Source: Oryzias latipes (lineage: Eukaryota; Chordata; Actinopteri; Beloniformes; Adrianichthyidae). From it: a stretch of DNA of 64,000 bases. The stretch covers positions 28,227,063 through 28,291,062 of the forward strand of contig NC_019879.2 in assembly GCF_002234675.1 (NCBI RefSeq), in the 5' to 3' direction. The notes under the pieces are model-generated. The model had not been told where the DNA came from and did no database searches. It was given only the letters and a program-made list of their open reading frames with translations. Shown in pieces: positions 1 to 12,734 of the stretch. Made by a program: the position numbers and the translations under genes. Every line of letters starts with the position of its first letter. Position 1 is the first letter of the stretch.

Positions 1-96
1 GGAGGCTGCATGATTGTTAGATCCAAAATAGAGAGCGCAGAAATGTGGCCTGATTGCATGTGAAAGACCATCAATTTTCCAAACAGCTATATTTAA

Positions 97-305
97 CCCT
101 TGTGCTATCCTAGGCACTTTACCATTTGGAGTTGGGTCATCTAGACCCACTGGACAGTGCTCTGAACCTTTTTTCTCCAATGATTTGTGATCTTCACTGG
201 TGTCCATGGATTACATGAAATCTTTCCACCTTTATCCACCTTTGTCATGGTAGGGAGAACACGTCAATGTAAGGGGGGGGGGTCATCTAAGATAGCACAA
301 GGGGG
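97..305. mobile_element. piggyBac-type MITE, copy 1
   Basis: The element has inverted termini (CCCTTGTGCTATC at the left, GATAGCACAAGGG at the right) and is bounded by TTAA at 93-96 and 306-309, the target duplication typical of piggyBac-superfamily elements. It has no coding capacity and is about 209 bp long. A second copy in inverted orientation lies at 12929-13115 and shares most of the interior. The interior contains a G-run at about 272-282. Family assignment rests on the TTAA ends and CCC/GGG termini. Confidence 0.75.
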
Positions 306-1266
306 TTAAGTGAGGGTTTAGAGCATGTTATGGTTTGCGTTCTCCAAATCAATGCAACAGAAAGTAGAAAAAGAACTACAGGGCTGTACATGCTCAGCAT
401 GTACAGTATAAAACACCTGATTTACACCGTTTTCTATGACAGAACTAAACTGGGGATGTTCAAGGCTTGGCAGCCGGTCAGCCTGGATCCGGGCTCACAG
501 TAGGGATCAAAGATGAGGTACTGGGACTTTACTACCAGTAAAAATGAATAAAGAGTTGACATGAAGGCTTCCATATCCAAACTGCACTCATCCAGAACCT
601 CAAAGATAGCAAAGCCCGATTGGAAACACAACTCACCGTTTATGAGCATCATTTGAATTCTTCGCCACAACTGCCCTAACAGATACGGTCAGTGTTCTGG
701 TAAAAAATGTCCAAACCTGTATGAGGCATAAAGGTGTCCCGTATGAAATATCAAGATCGTAGACCGCTCTGGGTTTTTTTTCTACAGGAATGTCGCAGGG
801 ACTTGTATAACACTCCAGGGTAAGTAAGGGTGAAGCAGGTTTTACGCAGGTGTGTTATATGGATTTTCCAAATCCTGTGTAAGGAACTTGTTAATGCATA
901 TGACGTGTGCTTTGCTTGCAGGCTTCTTGAGAGTTAGAAATTAGGAAATTAGACAAAGGATAGTTTGTGTGGACATCCGGGTACATGCGTAAGAGTGTAG
1001 CGTAGGGACACGGTATGACATCACCCAGCATGCAACCTGCAGAACATACAGTGAGGTCAATAAGTATTTGATCACCCTGTGATTTAGCAAGTTCTCCCAC
1101 TTAGAAAACATGGAGGGGTCTAAAACTTTCATCATAGGTGCATTTCCACAGTGAGAGACAGAATCTGAAGAAACATTCAGAAATCACGTTGCACTATTTT
1201 TTAAAACCATTTATTTGTATATTACTGTGACAAATAAGTATTTGATCACTTGAGTTAAACAACTTT

Positions 1267-2280
1267 AATATTTGGTACAGAAGCCTTTGTTAACAATTCC
1301 TGAGGTCAAACGGTTCCTGTAGTTCTTCACAAGGTTTCTACACACTGCAGCAGGGATTTTGGCCCACTCCTCCATACAGATCTTCTCTAGATCTGTCAGG
1401 GTTCGGGGCTGTTGCTGAGCAACACGGAGTTTCAGCTCCCTCCAAAGATTCTCTATTGGATTTAGGTCTGGAGACTCTCTAGGCCACTCCAGAACCTTTA
1501 TATGCTTCTAATGGAGCCACTCCTTGGCTTTCTTGGCTGTGTGCTTCGGGTCATTGTCATGCTGAAAGACCCAGCCACGATCCATCTTCAAAGCTCTGTC
1601 TGAGGTAAGGAGGTTTTTGCCCAATATCTCACAATACAGAGCCCCGTTCATCCTCTCCTTAATACAGTGCAGTCGTCCTGTCCCCCAGGACACCCCCCAG
1701 AGCATGATGCTTCCACCCCGTGCTTCACTGTAGGTAAGGTGTTCTTGGGATGATGCTCCTCCTTCTTCCTCCTCCAAACACGCCGAATGGAGTTAAGACC
1801 AAAAAGTTCTATTTTGGTCTCACCTGACCACAAGACCTTCTCCCATGACTCCTCTGGATCATCAAGATGGTCATTGGCAAACTTCAGACGGGCCTTGACA
1901 TGGGCTGATGATCAGCAGGGAACCTCCCGTGCGATACATGATTTTAAACCCTGACGTTTTAATGTATTACTTATAGTAGCCTTGAAAACGGTGGTCCCAG
2001 CTCTCTTAGGGTCATTGACCAGCTCCTCCCGTGTAGTCCTGGGCTGATTCTTCACCTTCCTTAGCATCATCGATACCCCATGAGGTGAGATCTTGCGAGG
2101 GGCCCCAGTCCGAGGGACATTGACAGTCATCATTAGCCTCTTCTTTTTTCTGACAATTGCTCCAACAGTTGTTCTTTTCTCACCAAGCTGCTTGGCAATT
2201 GCCCCGTAGCCACTTCCAGCTTTGTGAAGGTCTACAATTTTGTCTCTTGTGTCTTTTGACAGCTCTTTGGTTTTGCCCAT
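1267..2280 (-). pseudogene. Tc1-like transposase, inactivated
   Basis: On the minus strand translation begins with [20 protein letters not shown] at 2280, a typical Tc1 paired-type helix-turn-helix start, followed by the GRPRK-like linker region (here RTGAPRKIS). The catalytic DDE domain is visible further on: a GGSIMLWG motif, the [10 protein letters not shown] aspartate block at about 1550, and [15 protein letters not shown] at about 1465-1420 supplying the glutamate. The C-terminus ends about 1267 (GFCTKY). The frame is broken near 1912, and an in-frame stop lies after KEWLH at about 1508. It is therefore non-functional, though the ends could still be mobilised by a relative. Confidence 0.85.
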
Positions 2281-2404
2281 GTTGGTAGTTGGACTTCTGA
2301 CTGATTGTGGGGGGGCACAGGTGCCTTTATGCAAGCTAACAACCTCAAACAGGTGCCACTAATTTACAATCATGACCAGAGTGGAGTTGGACTATTTAAA
2401 AGCA

Positions 2405-2600
2405 GAACAAGATTCAAGATTCAAGGTTTATTGCCGTATGCACATGGGGTACATCGGAATTTTTCTTTGGCATCTCTCATGTCAGGGTAAATAACAAAGG
2501 ACACAAAAATTAGAAAAATAAATAGAATAAAGTTAAAAGTAAAAATTAGACAACAAAAGTACAAGGTATATAAAGAATATACAGAACAGCGGGTCTTTGC
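2405..2600. mobile_element. Short retroposon fragment inside the Tc1-like right arm
   Basis: The right arm of the Tc1-like element has no counterpart in the left arm over this stretch. It begins with repeated ATTCAAG units followed by GGTTTATTGCCGTATGCACA and continues AT-rich. A related start (repeated ATTCAAGG, then TCTATTGCCATTT) occurs at about 27820-27880. This suggests an insertion of a short interspersed element tail. The exact ends and family are not clear. Confidence 0.4.
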
Positions 2601-2899
2601 TGGTCAGAAATCTATCTGATAATCAGAAGGATCAAATACTTATTTGTCACAGTAATCTACAAATAAAATGTTCTTCAGATTCTGTCCCTAACTGTGGAAA
2701 TGCACCTATGATGAAAGTTTTAGACCCCTCCATGTTTTCTAAGTGGGAGAACTTGCTAAATCACAGGGTGATCAAATACTTATTGACCTCACTGGATCTG
2801 GTTCTTGAAAAAATGAAATGTAAAAGTCTAAAGTGTAGAATGAGGATTTTGCCAGAGGCACAGCAGCAGAAAAAAGCTCCTCTAAGAGTTAATTACACA

Positions 2900-4065
2900 T
2901 GTGGTGTTGGTGACCTGGGGTAGCATGCATTATATAGCAAAGGATGAGTTAAGCCATACATCTTTGATGCAGATGTGAGATGTATGCTCCTTGGAAAAAG
3001 GACAGTTCCAACAAGCTCAGAATGTCCAACTGGGGCTTTAAGGTCCAAATACGCCTTACACAGAAAACACAGATCTTTGCATGGCCTAAAAACATCTACA
3101 CGATTTCCCATGTAGTTGTCTTTGGTACCTCTACACCTTCTTCATCAGCACCTCGTCTTCCTTAAGAGAACCTCTGAGCTGCTCAGTGGCTCCTCTCTGT
3201 GGGCAACGCCTCCCACGATTGGCTGAGTCGTCGATCACAGCAGCCAAACAAACCCCAGTTGAGGGTTTTAGGTTGCAGTACAGCTTGCCTGCTGTTGAGA
3301 AAGTCCATCGTGTTTCCTTTCAGAGATGTCATCTGTGGGATAACCTTTGTGAAAGATGTCATTGCACCCAGATAGAGGAAAGCTTCGGTTTTGGGAGCTT
3401 TAGCTCAGTCAAGGAGAACCTGGTGGGGGAGTTTCACTTCTCTGTTAAAGGGAGCCAGTTAAGGTGGTCTGAACATTTGGGAGAATGCCATGTCATTGGG
3501 CCCTAGTGGCAGAACCAGAGATTCCAGCTCTAGACTGGTTTAGGAGGTCCTTCCCAAGAAGAGTTGGAAGAGAAAGAAGGAGAAGGTCCTAATAGACTGT
3601 TGTCCCTAAACCTGAAGAAGCAGCAGATGAGGTTGGTTGAACAGAAAGATGAACATTTCTCAGCTGCTAAACAATTTACTATTTCTGCCTTAATGTAGTA
3701 AAGAGACGACACCAAACGTCCTGGGCCTGTGGACCTCAGGAAGAGCAGCTGCCTTGATGAAGCCCAAAGCTGTGGTAGAGAAATAGAACGCAGGACTGTG
3801 ATGAATAAAAGTAGCTCCACGCATTTTGAGATGACGGAATTTGGGATCCATGGGATTGTCGAAGCAGCGATGAAAAGAAAAAAAAAAGAAGAACCAAAGA
3901 TGATGAGAGGAAAGCCGGATCAGAGCTCACACAATAGATTAAATGAAAAGCTTCTTGAAGGACATGAGAGCTGTCAAGTCAACAAAAGCATCTCATTCTG
4001 GTTATTGATCAAAGTGAGGCTGAAAACAGACTCCCATCAGGAAACACTGAAGGGAAAACTGCTAT
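2900..4065. other. Intergenic stretch without recognisable gene
   Basis: Only short, unconvincing reading frames occur here, with no splice-consistent exon or known domain. A purine-rich tract lies near 3870-3890. Confidence 0.4.
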
Positions 4066-4070
4066 ATTTG

Positions 4071-4267
4071 TAGGGGTGTAACAATACATGACACGATTGC
4101 TTTTCCTAAGATCCAACCAAATCCATCTGTCTGAGACAAGTTGTTAATTGAACCGAACTTCACCTCCACTGTTCAGTACCCAGGTATTTTTCTCTGAGTT
4201 ACACTGGTTGAACTTTTGGCTAAAAATGATGTGAATTAAATCGTTGACATGAATCGTTACAACCCTA
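4071..4267. mobile_element. MITE with TAGGGGTGTAAC termini
   Basis: Left end TAGGGGTGTAACAATACATG and right end CATGAATCGTTACAACCCTA are inverted copies with a few mismatches. The element is about 197 bp and non-coding. The AGGGGTGTAACG...ATTCATG terminal motif is common in fish non-autonomous DNA elements, probably hAT-type. No clean target duplication is visible, so the superfamily is an inference. Confidence 0.6.
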
Positions 4268-4789
4268 TAAACCTGTTTTTATTTGTTTAAAAAAAAAATA
4301 TTCAAACATTAAGCTGTTGATTAATGGCATCTGGACTTAAAGTCCCGCTCTGATGAAAATCTTGTTTTTTGAGTACACAGTATAACGTGTTTGTGTGGCA
4401 TTTTTCTAATGAAAGAGAACAAGTGTAATAAAAAATCCTTTCATTCTTGCATTCCTGAATATTTCTCCTTTTGCTGTCAATCAAACTGTCGCAGAGACCC
4501 TCGGTTTGAATTGATGAGCTATTGTGATGTCATAACGACCCAGGAGAGCATGCGCATTGCACAAGCTCCCTGATCTGCTTCGTCCAGCGTGCACAAGCTT
4601 AGATGCGGGAGAAGAGAAGATAGCAAATTACTGAGTTGTTGTTGATATCATGTATTTAAAATTGAATTGAAAGTTAAGCTCCAAATGTGCTCTCCGCATT
4701 TGTGTTCTCACTCTGACAGAGTTTGAAGGCTCAAATCACGTCTATACCATTGACTTATCATTGAAACTGGTCACGTCTGTCGCAAATTC

Positions 4790-5492
4790 CATATGGTGTG
4801 AACGAAGCAGAGCAGTAGAGATGCCTCTTCTGGAGTGATGAAGCCCGCTTTTCCAGCTGGCAATCTGATGGACGAGTCTGGGTTTGGAGGTTGCCAGGAG
4901 AACGGTACATTTGGGACTGCATTGTGCCGAGCGTGAAATTTGGTGGAGGAGGAATTATGGTGTGGGGTTGTTTTTGAGGACATGGCCCCTTAGTTCCAGT
5001 GAAAGGAACTCTGAATGCTTCAGGATACCAAAAAATTTTGGACAATTCCATGCTCCAACCCTGTGGGAACAGTTTGGAGCGGCCCCTTCCTCTTCCAACA
5101 TGACTGTGCACCAGAGCACAAAGCGAGGTCCATGAAGACATAGACACAGAGTCTGGTGTGGATGAACTGGACCGGCCTGCACAGAGTCCTGACCTGAACC
5201 CCATTGAACACCTTTGGGATGAATTTGAATGGAGACGAAGGGACAGACCTTCTCCACCAACATCAGTGTGTGACCTCACCAACGTGCTTTTGCAAATATG
5301 GTCCAAGATTCCTATAAACCCACTCCTAAACATTGTGGACAGCCTTCGTAGAACAGTTGAAGCTGTTATTTGCTGCAAAAAGTGGACCAACATCATATTG
5401 AACTTTATCGGTTAGGAATGGGACAGTACTTCAGTTTATACAGTATGTGAATCAAGGCAGGCGAGCCAATACTTTTAGTAATATAGTGTGTG
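4790..5492 (+). pseudogene. Truncated Tc1-like transposon remnant
   Basis: On the plus strand the C-terminal half of a Tc1/mariner transposase is visible in shifting frames: a [13 protein letters not shown] block near 4940-4975, then [20 protein letters not shown] at about 5168-5227, followed by the usual C-terminal helix. The 3' end has CCAATACTTTTAGTAATATAGTGT, a known style of Tc1-like terminal repeat, at about 5467-5490. The N-terminal half and left terminus are missing and several frameshifts are present. It is a different family from the element at 1049-2794. Confidence 0.75.
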
Positions 5493-5559
5493 TTTGTGAC
5501 ATTTTATCAATAAAACTTTGAGGTATTTACCCTGATCCCCCCCCCCCCCTTGTTTTATA

Positions 5560-8500
5560 AAATTGTTTCTTACAAAAAAACAAACCCTAAAGAGTTGGTC
5601 CTAATCCTGAGGCCCTGGAACGTTTCATGACGTAGACTTTATTGTTCTGGCTGCTTGTTTTTGTTGGTTTTCCCTGAAACTGTGGCTGGATGTTTCAGAA
5701 GTGTTAACTTTTCCCATCCCAGCTGGCTGTATATTTTATTTTGATGAACTGGTCTTTAAATGCATTTCATGTCAAAGCTGGCTTTTGTGGATCAAGTCTC
5801 TGGTTTTCTGACCTATTGTGAATCTTCAGGCTTACAGGAAATGATTTGAGAGCTTCTTAAACTCTCAGAGCAGCGGCAGATGGCGCTTACTGCTGGGACA
5901 TAAACTGTTTATGAGCTGAATTAGTCTGACACTAGATTAAATTCAAACATGTCCTCTGTTTGAAAGGACCAGTCTGAAAGCTCATCAGAATGGTTTTAAT
6001 CAAGATATTGCAAGTGGCTTGTTGGTTTTATTTAGGAGATGCGTTACGCTGATAAACACCACTGATGTCAAAATAGAAATGTTTTTGGACTTTAAGATGA
6101 ACAAAAAAAGGTTTTGTAAAATCAACTTTTCTAAGTTAGAGTTTATTGTATTTTCTTATAATTTTTCTCTTTACAACTTCACGATTTAGCTCTGTTTAAT
6201 TTGATTAAATTCAGTGTTTTTAAGGTCAAAGTGAGTCATTTATATTTGAGCTTTATTATTCTTGTTGCTAGGATGTTTCTTTGTTTCTCTGATGAGCTTT
6301 TAACCTGACATATAAAATCCCAGTCTAACATGTTTTTGTTTAGCAGTTATTCTGTAGAACGTTTCATTTTTAATGTGATGATCATTACTTTAGCCTCTTA
6401 TTGCTAATTCAACACTAATGAGTTTATTTTCTATTATATTTGAGAATGTCTTTTTTACAACTGTTCTTTTCTTAAACTAAATTAGCCTCTAGCTCAATTT
6501 TTTTTTACTATTTGATTTCAAATCTAAGCAAATAAAAAATCGATTTTTTTTTAATGCTGTCCTTGTCAAATTGTTAATTAGGTTAATTAGGAGTTTGTTT
6601 CTTTTCCAAATTTAGTTTATTCTCACTTTCTGTCATGTGTGTTTCTGCCTCCCACTTTCATCTGGACCCAGTTTCATCTCTCTTAACATCTTTTAGTTTC
6701 CTCCCTGACAAACCAGAAGAGGGTTCTGGACCTGCTACTGTACAGGGTACATGACATACATTAAATACATTTTTATTTCTTTTAATAAATGTATTTGTAA
6801 TAGCATAGTCACCAACTTGTAAATGACCTTGGTTTATTTTTTCAAACTACTAAAGTTGTTAAAAAGGATTTATTAGTTTCAGTTTAATTTATCCTTCTTA
6901 TGACCGATTTATCTTTCTTTTGTTTTTTAATTGTAATAAAATATATTATTATTTTTTGACCACACACAGTTACCCACCCTCTGCCTAGTGTGGGTTCTGG
7001 TTCGGGGGGGTTTAATTGGAGGCTGACAGACTGATGCTGATCCACTTGGCTGTATTCAGAATTTTCAGAAAAATCCTTTTGACAGAGGGGATGTCAACTA
7101 TTATCGAATAAGAACAGCTTGATAACTGTTTAAATGGATTGATTATTTAACTAATATCAGTGAAATGTAAAAATCCATTTTTCTTAAGCAAACATAGAGA
7201 GAAAAGTCAGAATCAGCCATCTTTACCCCCCACCCCCCTTTAGGCGCCCCAGCCCAAGCTGCCCGGCAGACGGAGAGGCTGCGATCATTCATGGCCATTG
7301 TAGCGGCTGCCATCACTCCAGCTCCATTGGCTTATGATGTTTGTCTTGTTTTCATCAAGACAACTAGAAAAAAATCCCCAAGTTTTATTTTTATTTTCCC
7401 CCTCTCAGGTTAATGCTCGAACTGGACCACAACGTTTAAAACGGCCGTAACGCAGGAGCAAGTTCACCGTACTGGGAGCGTCTCTGAAGGAACTGGTGAA
7501 CTCAGACACGGCGACGTGTTTGCCGGCCGGCGCCTCTGTAGAGCTCACCGAAACATACAAACCAAGCCACTCGCTCAACATCATCCATGTTTACCAATGA
7601 AGGAGGGCCAGAAAAACGTTGGCGGTTGCTCTGCGGCCGGGGCGGCAGACGCGTCCGGTGTGAACGCAGCATTGATATTTATTCTATCAGAAATATTACA
7701 CTAAGCTATTTTAAATATTTGTAGATTATTTTTTTAATCAAAAATGTCTCTTTATTTACTATAACAACTTTTTTAGAAAGGATGTATTCATCATTTTCTG
7801 ATGATTTATACTCATCATTCTTGAAATAAAGTTCCTCGCTTTTGAAACATCTCTAACCTCACCTGAAAAAAGGAAAAAACACATCCTGCCTTCATGTAAA
7901 CTCTGCCAACTGAAGCCCCCGAACATGGAAGAACCTTTTGACGTCTGCCGTCTCCAGTGGGAGATATTCCTTCCTGTGACCGAGGGTTTCTATCAAATAT
8001 TAAAGGAGACGCTCCAAAGATAGCCCTCTGCGTTATAAAAGCCCCACTGCGGCGGCATGGCCAGAGCTGGAAGCTACACTCATCAGTCTGGGGAGGAAGA
8101 GGCAGACAGATGAGTTTTCTTGGCACCAAAGCTTCATAGGTTGTAGTTGGCGACTTCTTTAGATGCTTCTAAATGAGGAAAGAGAGATTAGCTGGTGGTC
8201 TTTCTGTTTTTTTTCCTCAAAGGATTCTTCCGAGTCCAGAGTGGAGAAGCTTCATGGCTGGAATCAGAGGAGTGGTCATAAATAATGCCATGAATGATTC
8301 ACAGACAGGTTCATTCAGAGTTCTTCAGCCAAGAACATCTTCAACCATCATGTGTCCGTTTTCTTAAAGTGTCAGAGGAATATCAGTTTGTGTAGATCAT
8401 TACTGGGGGCTGGCGTCTACTTTTACAGTACAGCTGAACATATTTCTGCCCCCCCCCCCCCTTAAACTCCTAAGCTTCCAGAAAACCCCCAAATAAACCC

Positions 8501-9045
8501 TGTTTTCTAGTTTGAGGAGGTGACCAGCTTTAAGGTTCATACTTTTATTTTTAAAGGATCCAAATTTGTGATTTAATAAAAATTAGTGTTAAAAATAATA
8601 CCGTACTTATACCGGTTAGCCAAACTGTAACTATACTAAAAATAAAGTTAAGTGTTTCTACTGATTGAATTTCATCACAGACATGGCAACATGATGAGGA
8701 CCGTTCTTCTCTCCACTGGTAAATCACAAGACCTCAATCCACATTGTTGTTTTTTTTAAGCATTCAGTTTTATTAAAAATTTGTAGTTATTAGCAGTTGC
8801 ATTTATATCAACTTTATCAGCTCAAATTTTTGAACTTGTTTTCATTTCAAATTAAATAATTTCACGGTTTTCTAGTTGAATTTGGGACCATGACGTTTTA
8901 TTTTCTGCTCCTTAGCAGCATTTGGTATTTCTTTATCATGAGTCAGCAGATTCTTTAGTCCCATGAAGGAGCTGTGGGTTTTTGGGTTGTCCGGCCCTGT
9001 GGAGTCCCACTCCAAATATATTTTTCTCTTTTGTAAAAGCGTTTT
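5560..9045. other. Long intergenic stretch, no supported gene
   Basis: The sequence is AT-rich with homopolymer runs (C-tracts near 5538 and 8450). A more GC-rich island lies at about 7240-7680. The frames within that island are short, lack splice-consistent continuation and match nothing I recognise. I see no RNA gene. Confidence 0.4.
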
Positions 9046-9049
9046 TAAT

Positions 9050-9580
9050 GGTCTTTTAATTATGATTATGAAGTTTTAGCCAAATCAAATCAAAAGTCTT
9101 CTTTTCTGCAGGGCAGCAGGAGCATATTAGAATTTCGCATCTTGAGTTGTGGGTGGGACTGTTGGCACAAAAGTAAGCCTCCACCCATTTCCCATCAGTC
9201 CTTTGTTAACTTGCTCTCCCAGTAGCTTATTGCCCATCACAGGCTAAGATTAGCGTGGCAAAAAATGGCGAGCAATATCCGAGCTATGCAGCCATACAGA
9301 TGGCAGCTTGGATATAAATTGGATGCATCAGAATTGAAGCAGGGAAGGGGGACTTCGGCCCGCTCGTGGCAGTTGCTGCGTCACAAACCGTCGCTTTTTT
9401 TAAACCACAGGTTTTCGTCTGCGCCTGATCCAACACGATTCGAATAAAGAAATACGCAGAATCGCGGTTTTATTCTTAAATTGCTTTATTTATGTCGTTC
9501 ATCAGGAGAAAAATGCTACAAGAACATGTTAAAAACACCAAAAGTATCATTTTCATTGGAGTGGGACTTTAAAAGGAGCG
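9050..9580. repeat. Interspersed repeat related to 46.4 kb and 63.2 kb copies
   Basis: The stretch ends with CATTGGAGTGGGACTTTAA, which matches the right end of the MITE at 46364-46793. It shares an internal block (CAGTTGCTGCGTCACAA) with that copy. Its first 130 bp (ATTATGAAGTTTTAGCCAAA and TTTCTGCAGGGCAG) match 63190-63330. It is a non-coding family member, probably a non-autonomous DNA element or a composite. Confidence 0.55.
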
Positions 9581-9971
9581 CATGTGAGTTTTGTACGGCT
9601 ACCTGAAGGGACATCATGAAAATGGAACGTATCATTGTCGTGTGGTAAATGTATCGGAAAGTATTCTTAGAATTATGTAAGTTGCTGATGCGCCCTGATG
9701 ATATTCGAGTGATGGTGTGAGTCGATGGCCTTACGTCACATAGTTGTGGGTACGACCGTAGAAAAAGATTTGCCCATTTTCCCCACAGACAGCTTGTATT
9801 CAACTGTAAGGGCAGATGAAACTAAGGCTTTAACTCCTTTATTTTTTTGTGGTAAATTTTGCAATTTGTATCACATTTTTGCTGCATTTCATCATTTACC
9901 TTCCAAATGAGCCTTTTGCTGATATAGGTGGCAAATTTACGGGTTTTAGCAATGAACAAATGAAACCTTTA

Positions 9972-10376
9972 TTTTAGGCCTGCACAACAAATCGCAAATG
10001 TATCATTATCGCGATATCAAGCTGTGCAATAAGCATATCGCAAAAGAAGGCAAAGGTTGCAATAAATGGTAACCTAAATATGCTAAAACAATCTTATGGC
10101 AGCTTGAAGTATTTTACAAATCAAATAAATCCCTTTATGCATTTGACCTTTAAAGTTAGATGCTCGCCATATATGTAGACGAGGGTTGTTTGGAGTCTAA
10201 ATTAAGTTATGTTGACTCTTATTTGAATTAAACTGTTGCAGTGAAATGGAAATGATGTTTTTGGTTGTTTTGCTATTTGTTTATGTATCGCAAGTTGTAT
10301 TGTGATCACAGTATTGATCACTAATATTAATCACTAATATTAATCACTAATATTGCAAAACGTGAGTCTTCCTCAT
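9972..10376. repeat. Fish interspersed repeat with ATCGCGATATC core
   Basis: The stretch begins AGGCCTGCACAACAAATCGC and contains ATTATCGCGATATCAAGC and TATGTATCGCAAGTTGTATT. This style of 'ATCGCGATAT' interspersed repeat is widespread in teleosts and probably hAT-derived. A short tandem array of TCACTAATATTAA (about three units) lies at 10315-10360. It has no coding potential. Confidence 0.5.
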
Positions 10377-10377
10377 A

Positions 10378-10592
10378 TTAATAATAATAATAATAATAAT
10401 TGATACTTCATTTATCCCACAATGGGGAAAGTCTTCTCCACATTTTAACCCATCCCCTGGGGGGAGCGGTGAGCTGCAGACTAGCCGCGCTCGGGGGGGT
10501 GACAGCTGGCTGGGGAGAGCGGGGATCGATCCGCTAACCCTTCGGTTGTTGGACGACCTGCTCTACTGCCTGAGGTAAACTGCTGCCCAAAC
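10378..10592 (-). mobile_element. tRNA-derived SINE, family A
   Basis: On the minus strand the head reads as a tRNA-like promoter: a box A region (CCTCAGGCAGTAGAGCAGG) followed by a box B (GGATCGATCCCCGC in place of GGTTCRANNCC). A body and a 3' (ATT)n tail follow; the tail appears as (TAA)n at 10378-10400 on the plus strand. It does not fold as a complete tRNA gene and has the tail of a retroposon, so it is a SINE. Confidence 0.7.
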
Positions 10593-10599
10593 TCATATC

Positions 10600-11910
10600 A
10601 TGAAGCTCTACTTTATTTTGTTCTAGTTCATCATTAAGCTTGTTTTTTAGCACATATTTATCTGTTGAATAATTAAGACAAAGCCTGCTGCATAAAAAAT
10701 AAATGGAATTTGGATCTGATATTCATTGAAGCTCACTGGAAAACATCCATCCGTACGGGGGTCAACACATCTCCCACTACATGAGCCATCGTTGGAGCAG
10801 ACCAAATCTTGGTGGACAGATTGCAGAAAGAGGAAGGTAAACTGTTGGGATCCTCTTCCTGTGTGTTCACTGATGTTAAACCGGAATGACTCTGTAAGGG
10901 CAACAAAAACGCACACACACACAAGCTGACATCCATCTGCTGACACCTACAATCCTTTGAAATAGGAGCTGAGTTTGAAGACTTCCCTCTTCTGCTCACT
11001 GAAACATTGATAAGAGTTCACCTGAGAGATGACTTTATCCACCTCTCACTGCTGGAGTGTTTGGCCTGCAGGCACGGTTGGTGAACAACAACAGAAACCA
11101 TTCATCTTCTGATTGACGCTGTGATATAAACACAAGACAAATCCATTTAAGCCCCGGGTGTCGGATCACACACCACCTTTGCCCGCAGAGCGTGGATGTG
11201 GATCAGCAGACAGGAAGTAGGATCCCATCGTCCTCAGGCTGTTCAGACATGGAACCGCGCTGAAATCAAAAACTGACGGCTCCTCTAAAGGCAAATTCAT
11301 GTCATGCTACAAAGATCTGGATACAAACAACAAACTTCACCATCAAAGATCAACAAAACCCAACGTTCTTCAACATTCCCTCTGTTTTCAGCTCTGTGCT
11401 GCATAGATATGTGTGGACTGTGATCTGTTCACCTAATGTTTTGACAGCAGAAAAACTCCCCAAAAAACCAGCAGAGCCCCTCAAATCCTAATTTTCTTGC
11501 AAAAAGCTGCTTTAGACGTGAAAAATGTCCTTTCAGCTTTAAGACATTTGAAGAAAACAGAGAAAAAACAAATGTTGCTTCCTAAATTAGCTTAAAAATA
11601 TCAGGTAAATGAATTATGTCAATAAAATGTAAATAAATGTCAGCTAAAAAAATAGGAAGGAATCATTTTATTCAGAGTATGGTCCAGAGTTCATGTCCCC
11701 CAATAATCTAGAACAAATTTTCAGTCTGAGAATTGGCCAAGTGGCCCCCGGTACGGGACCAAGAACCGCTCTCGGACCCATCTTTGGAGGTGGAGCTTCG
11801 CTTTGCTCTGAGATTCTTTAGTCTGAATGCAATCCGTCCTCAGAGCCGAAGAACTGAACCAAAAGGGCCACAATAGCTGATGTAAACAGAGAAGGGATGT
11901 AGAAACCGAT
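10600..11910. other. Intergenic stretch, nothing recognised
   Basis: Short frames only. A (CA)n-like run lies at about 10910-10922. No known domain, RNA gene or repeat terminus is identifiable. Confidence 0.35.
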
Positions 11911-11920
11911 GAGTCGCGGA

Positions 11921-12734
11921 CAGTGACGTGCGGTGAGGTTAATGGCTGGTGAGGCACTGACGTCATCAGTCAGATTTACAAACATATGAACCATGAGTAT
12001 AAATAACTGAGTAGCTTATTCACCATTTGATTGACAACAGTTAAAGTTTTGTTTAAAATATAATTTCAACATGTTTTTTTTCATATACAAACTGCAGCAT
12101 AGAAAAAAGCACAAACGTTATTATCGTCTTACCTTTAGTTGTAAATAAAGTCCATACGCCGCTCCTTCTGAAGAAAATGAGTTGCCGCTTCCTATCACTT
12201 CTTCTAGTATTTTTTAGCGTCATAATCTCAGGGCTCACCGGCGCCCCCTAACATGAGGCACGAGAACTGCAACATGAGGCACGAGAACTGCTGGCCTCAC
12301 CCAGCGGCTTTTTCGCCGTCGTTTAGCGCTCAGCACAAGAAACACGTCCCTCACATACAGTTATTTATAAAAACAAGCACTGTGCATCATATACATCTGC
12401 TAAATTATTTAAACTCAGCTCATATAGTACAAGTGATTGAACCGACATACAGAGAGACAGCAGTACCGTCTGACTGCATAGGTATTGCGCAATCCAAGGT
12501 GAGGCTCAGCGGGCTGGTGCCTCATCGCACGTCACTTAGTATCTGAACGGCAAATGCGGAAATTCAGCGATTTTGAAAAGAAAAAACACCCAAAAATGGT
12601 ACATTTAAATGGAAAATGACCGCAAAGCACAACTTACTGATTAAATATAATAATTGAATTTATTTGTTCTCTTTTCTTCCCATAATGACAGGTGAGGCTG
12701 TGCCTCACCTGCCTCTCCTGACTGCACGTCACTG
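11921..12734. mobile_element. Non-autonomous hAT element with perfect 8-bp target duplication
   Basis: The ends are inverted: CAGTGACGTGCGGTGAGG at the left and CCTGACTGCACGTCACTG at the right. They are flanked by the identical 8-mer GTCGCGGA at 11913-11920 and 12735-12742, the hallmark of hAT insertion. The 814-bp interior has no transposase frame. Sub-terminal GGTGAGGC / GCCTCACC motifs occur several times. A 21-bp direct duplication (AACATGAGGCACGAGAACTG) lies at about 12250-12290. The intact duplication suggests a relatively recent insertion. Confidence 0.85.

Larger units (their letters stand above)
1049..2794 (-). mobile_element. Tc1-like DNA transposon with long IR/DR termini
   Basis: Both ends carry a long inverted repeat beginning CAGTGAGGTCAATAAGTATT, about 110 bp nearly identical and recognisable to about 190 bp. 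The motif AATAAGTATTTGATCA recurs inside each end near 1220 and 2630, so each end has an outer and an inner direct repeat, as in IR/DR-type Tc1 elements. A TA precedes the left end at 1047-1048; the expected right TA reads GA, so the duplication has decayed. The transposase lies on the minus strand and is broken. The right arm is expanded by an insertion at about 2405-2600. Confidence 0.85.

Noticed and set aside
4758..5396. 212-codon minus-strand frame
   Set aside because: It is antisense to the decayed plus-strand Tc1-like transposase, which carries the real DDE motif.
7240..7680. GC-rich island as a possible exon
   Set aside because: No long frame, no good acceptor-donor pair and no recognised protein similarity.
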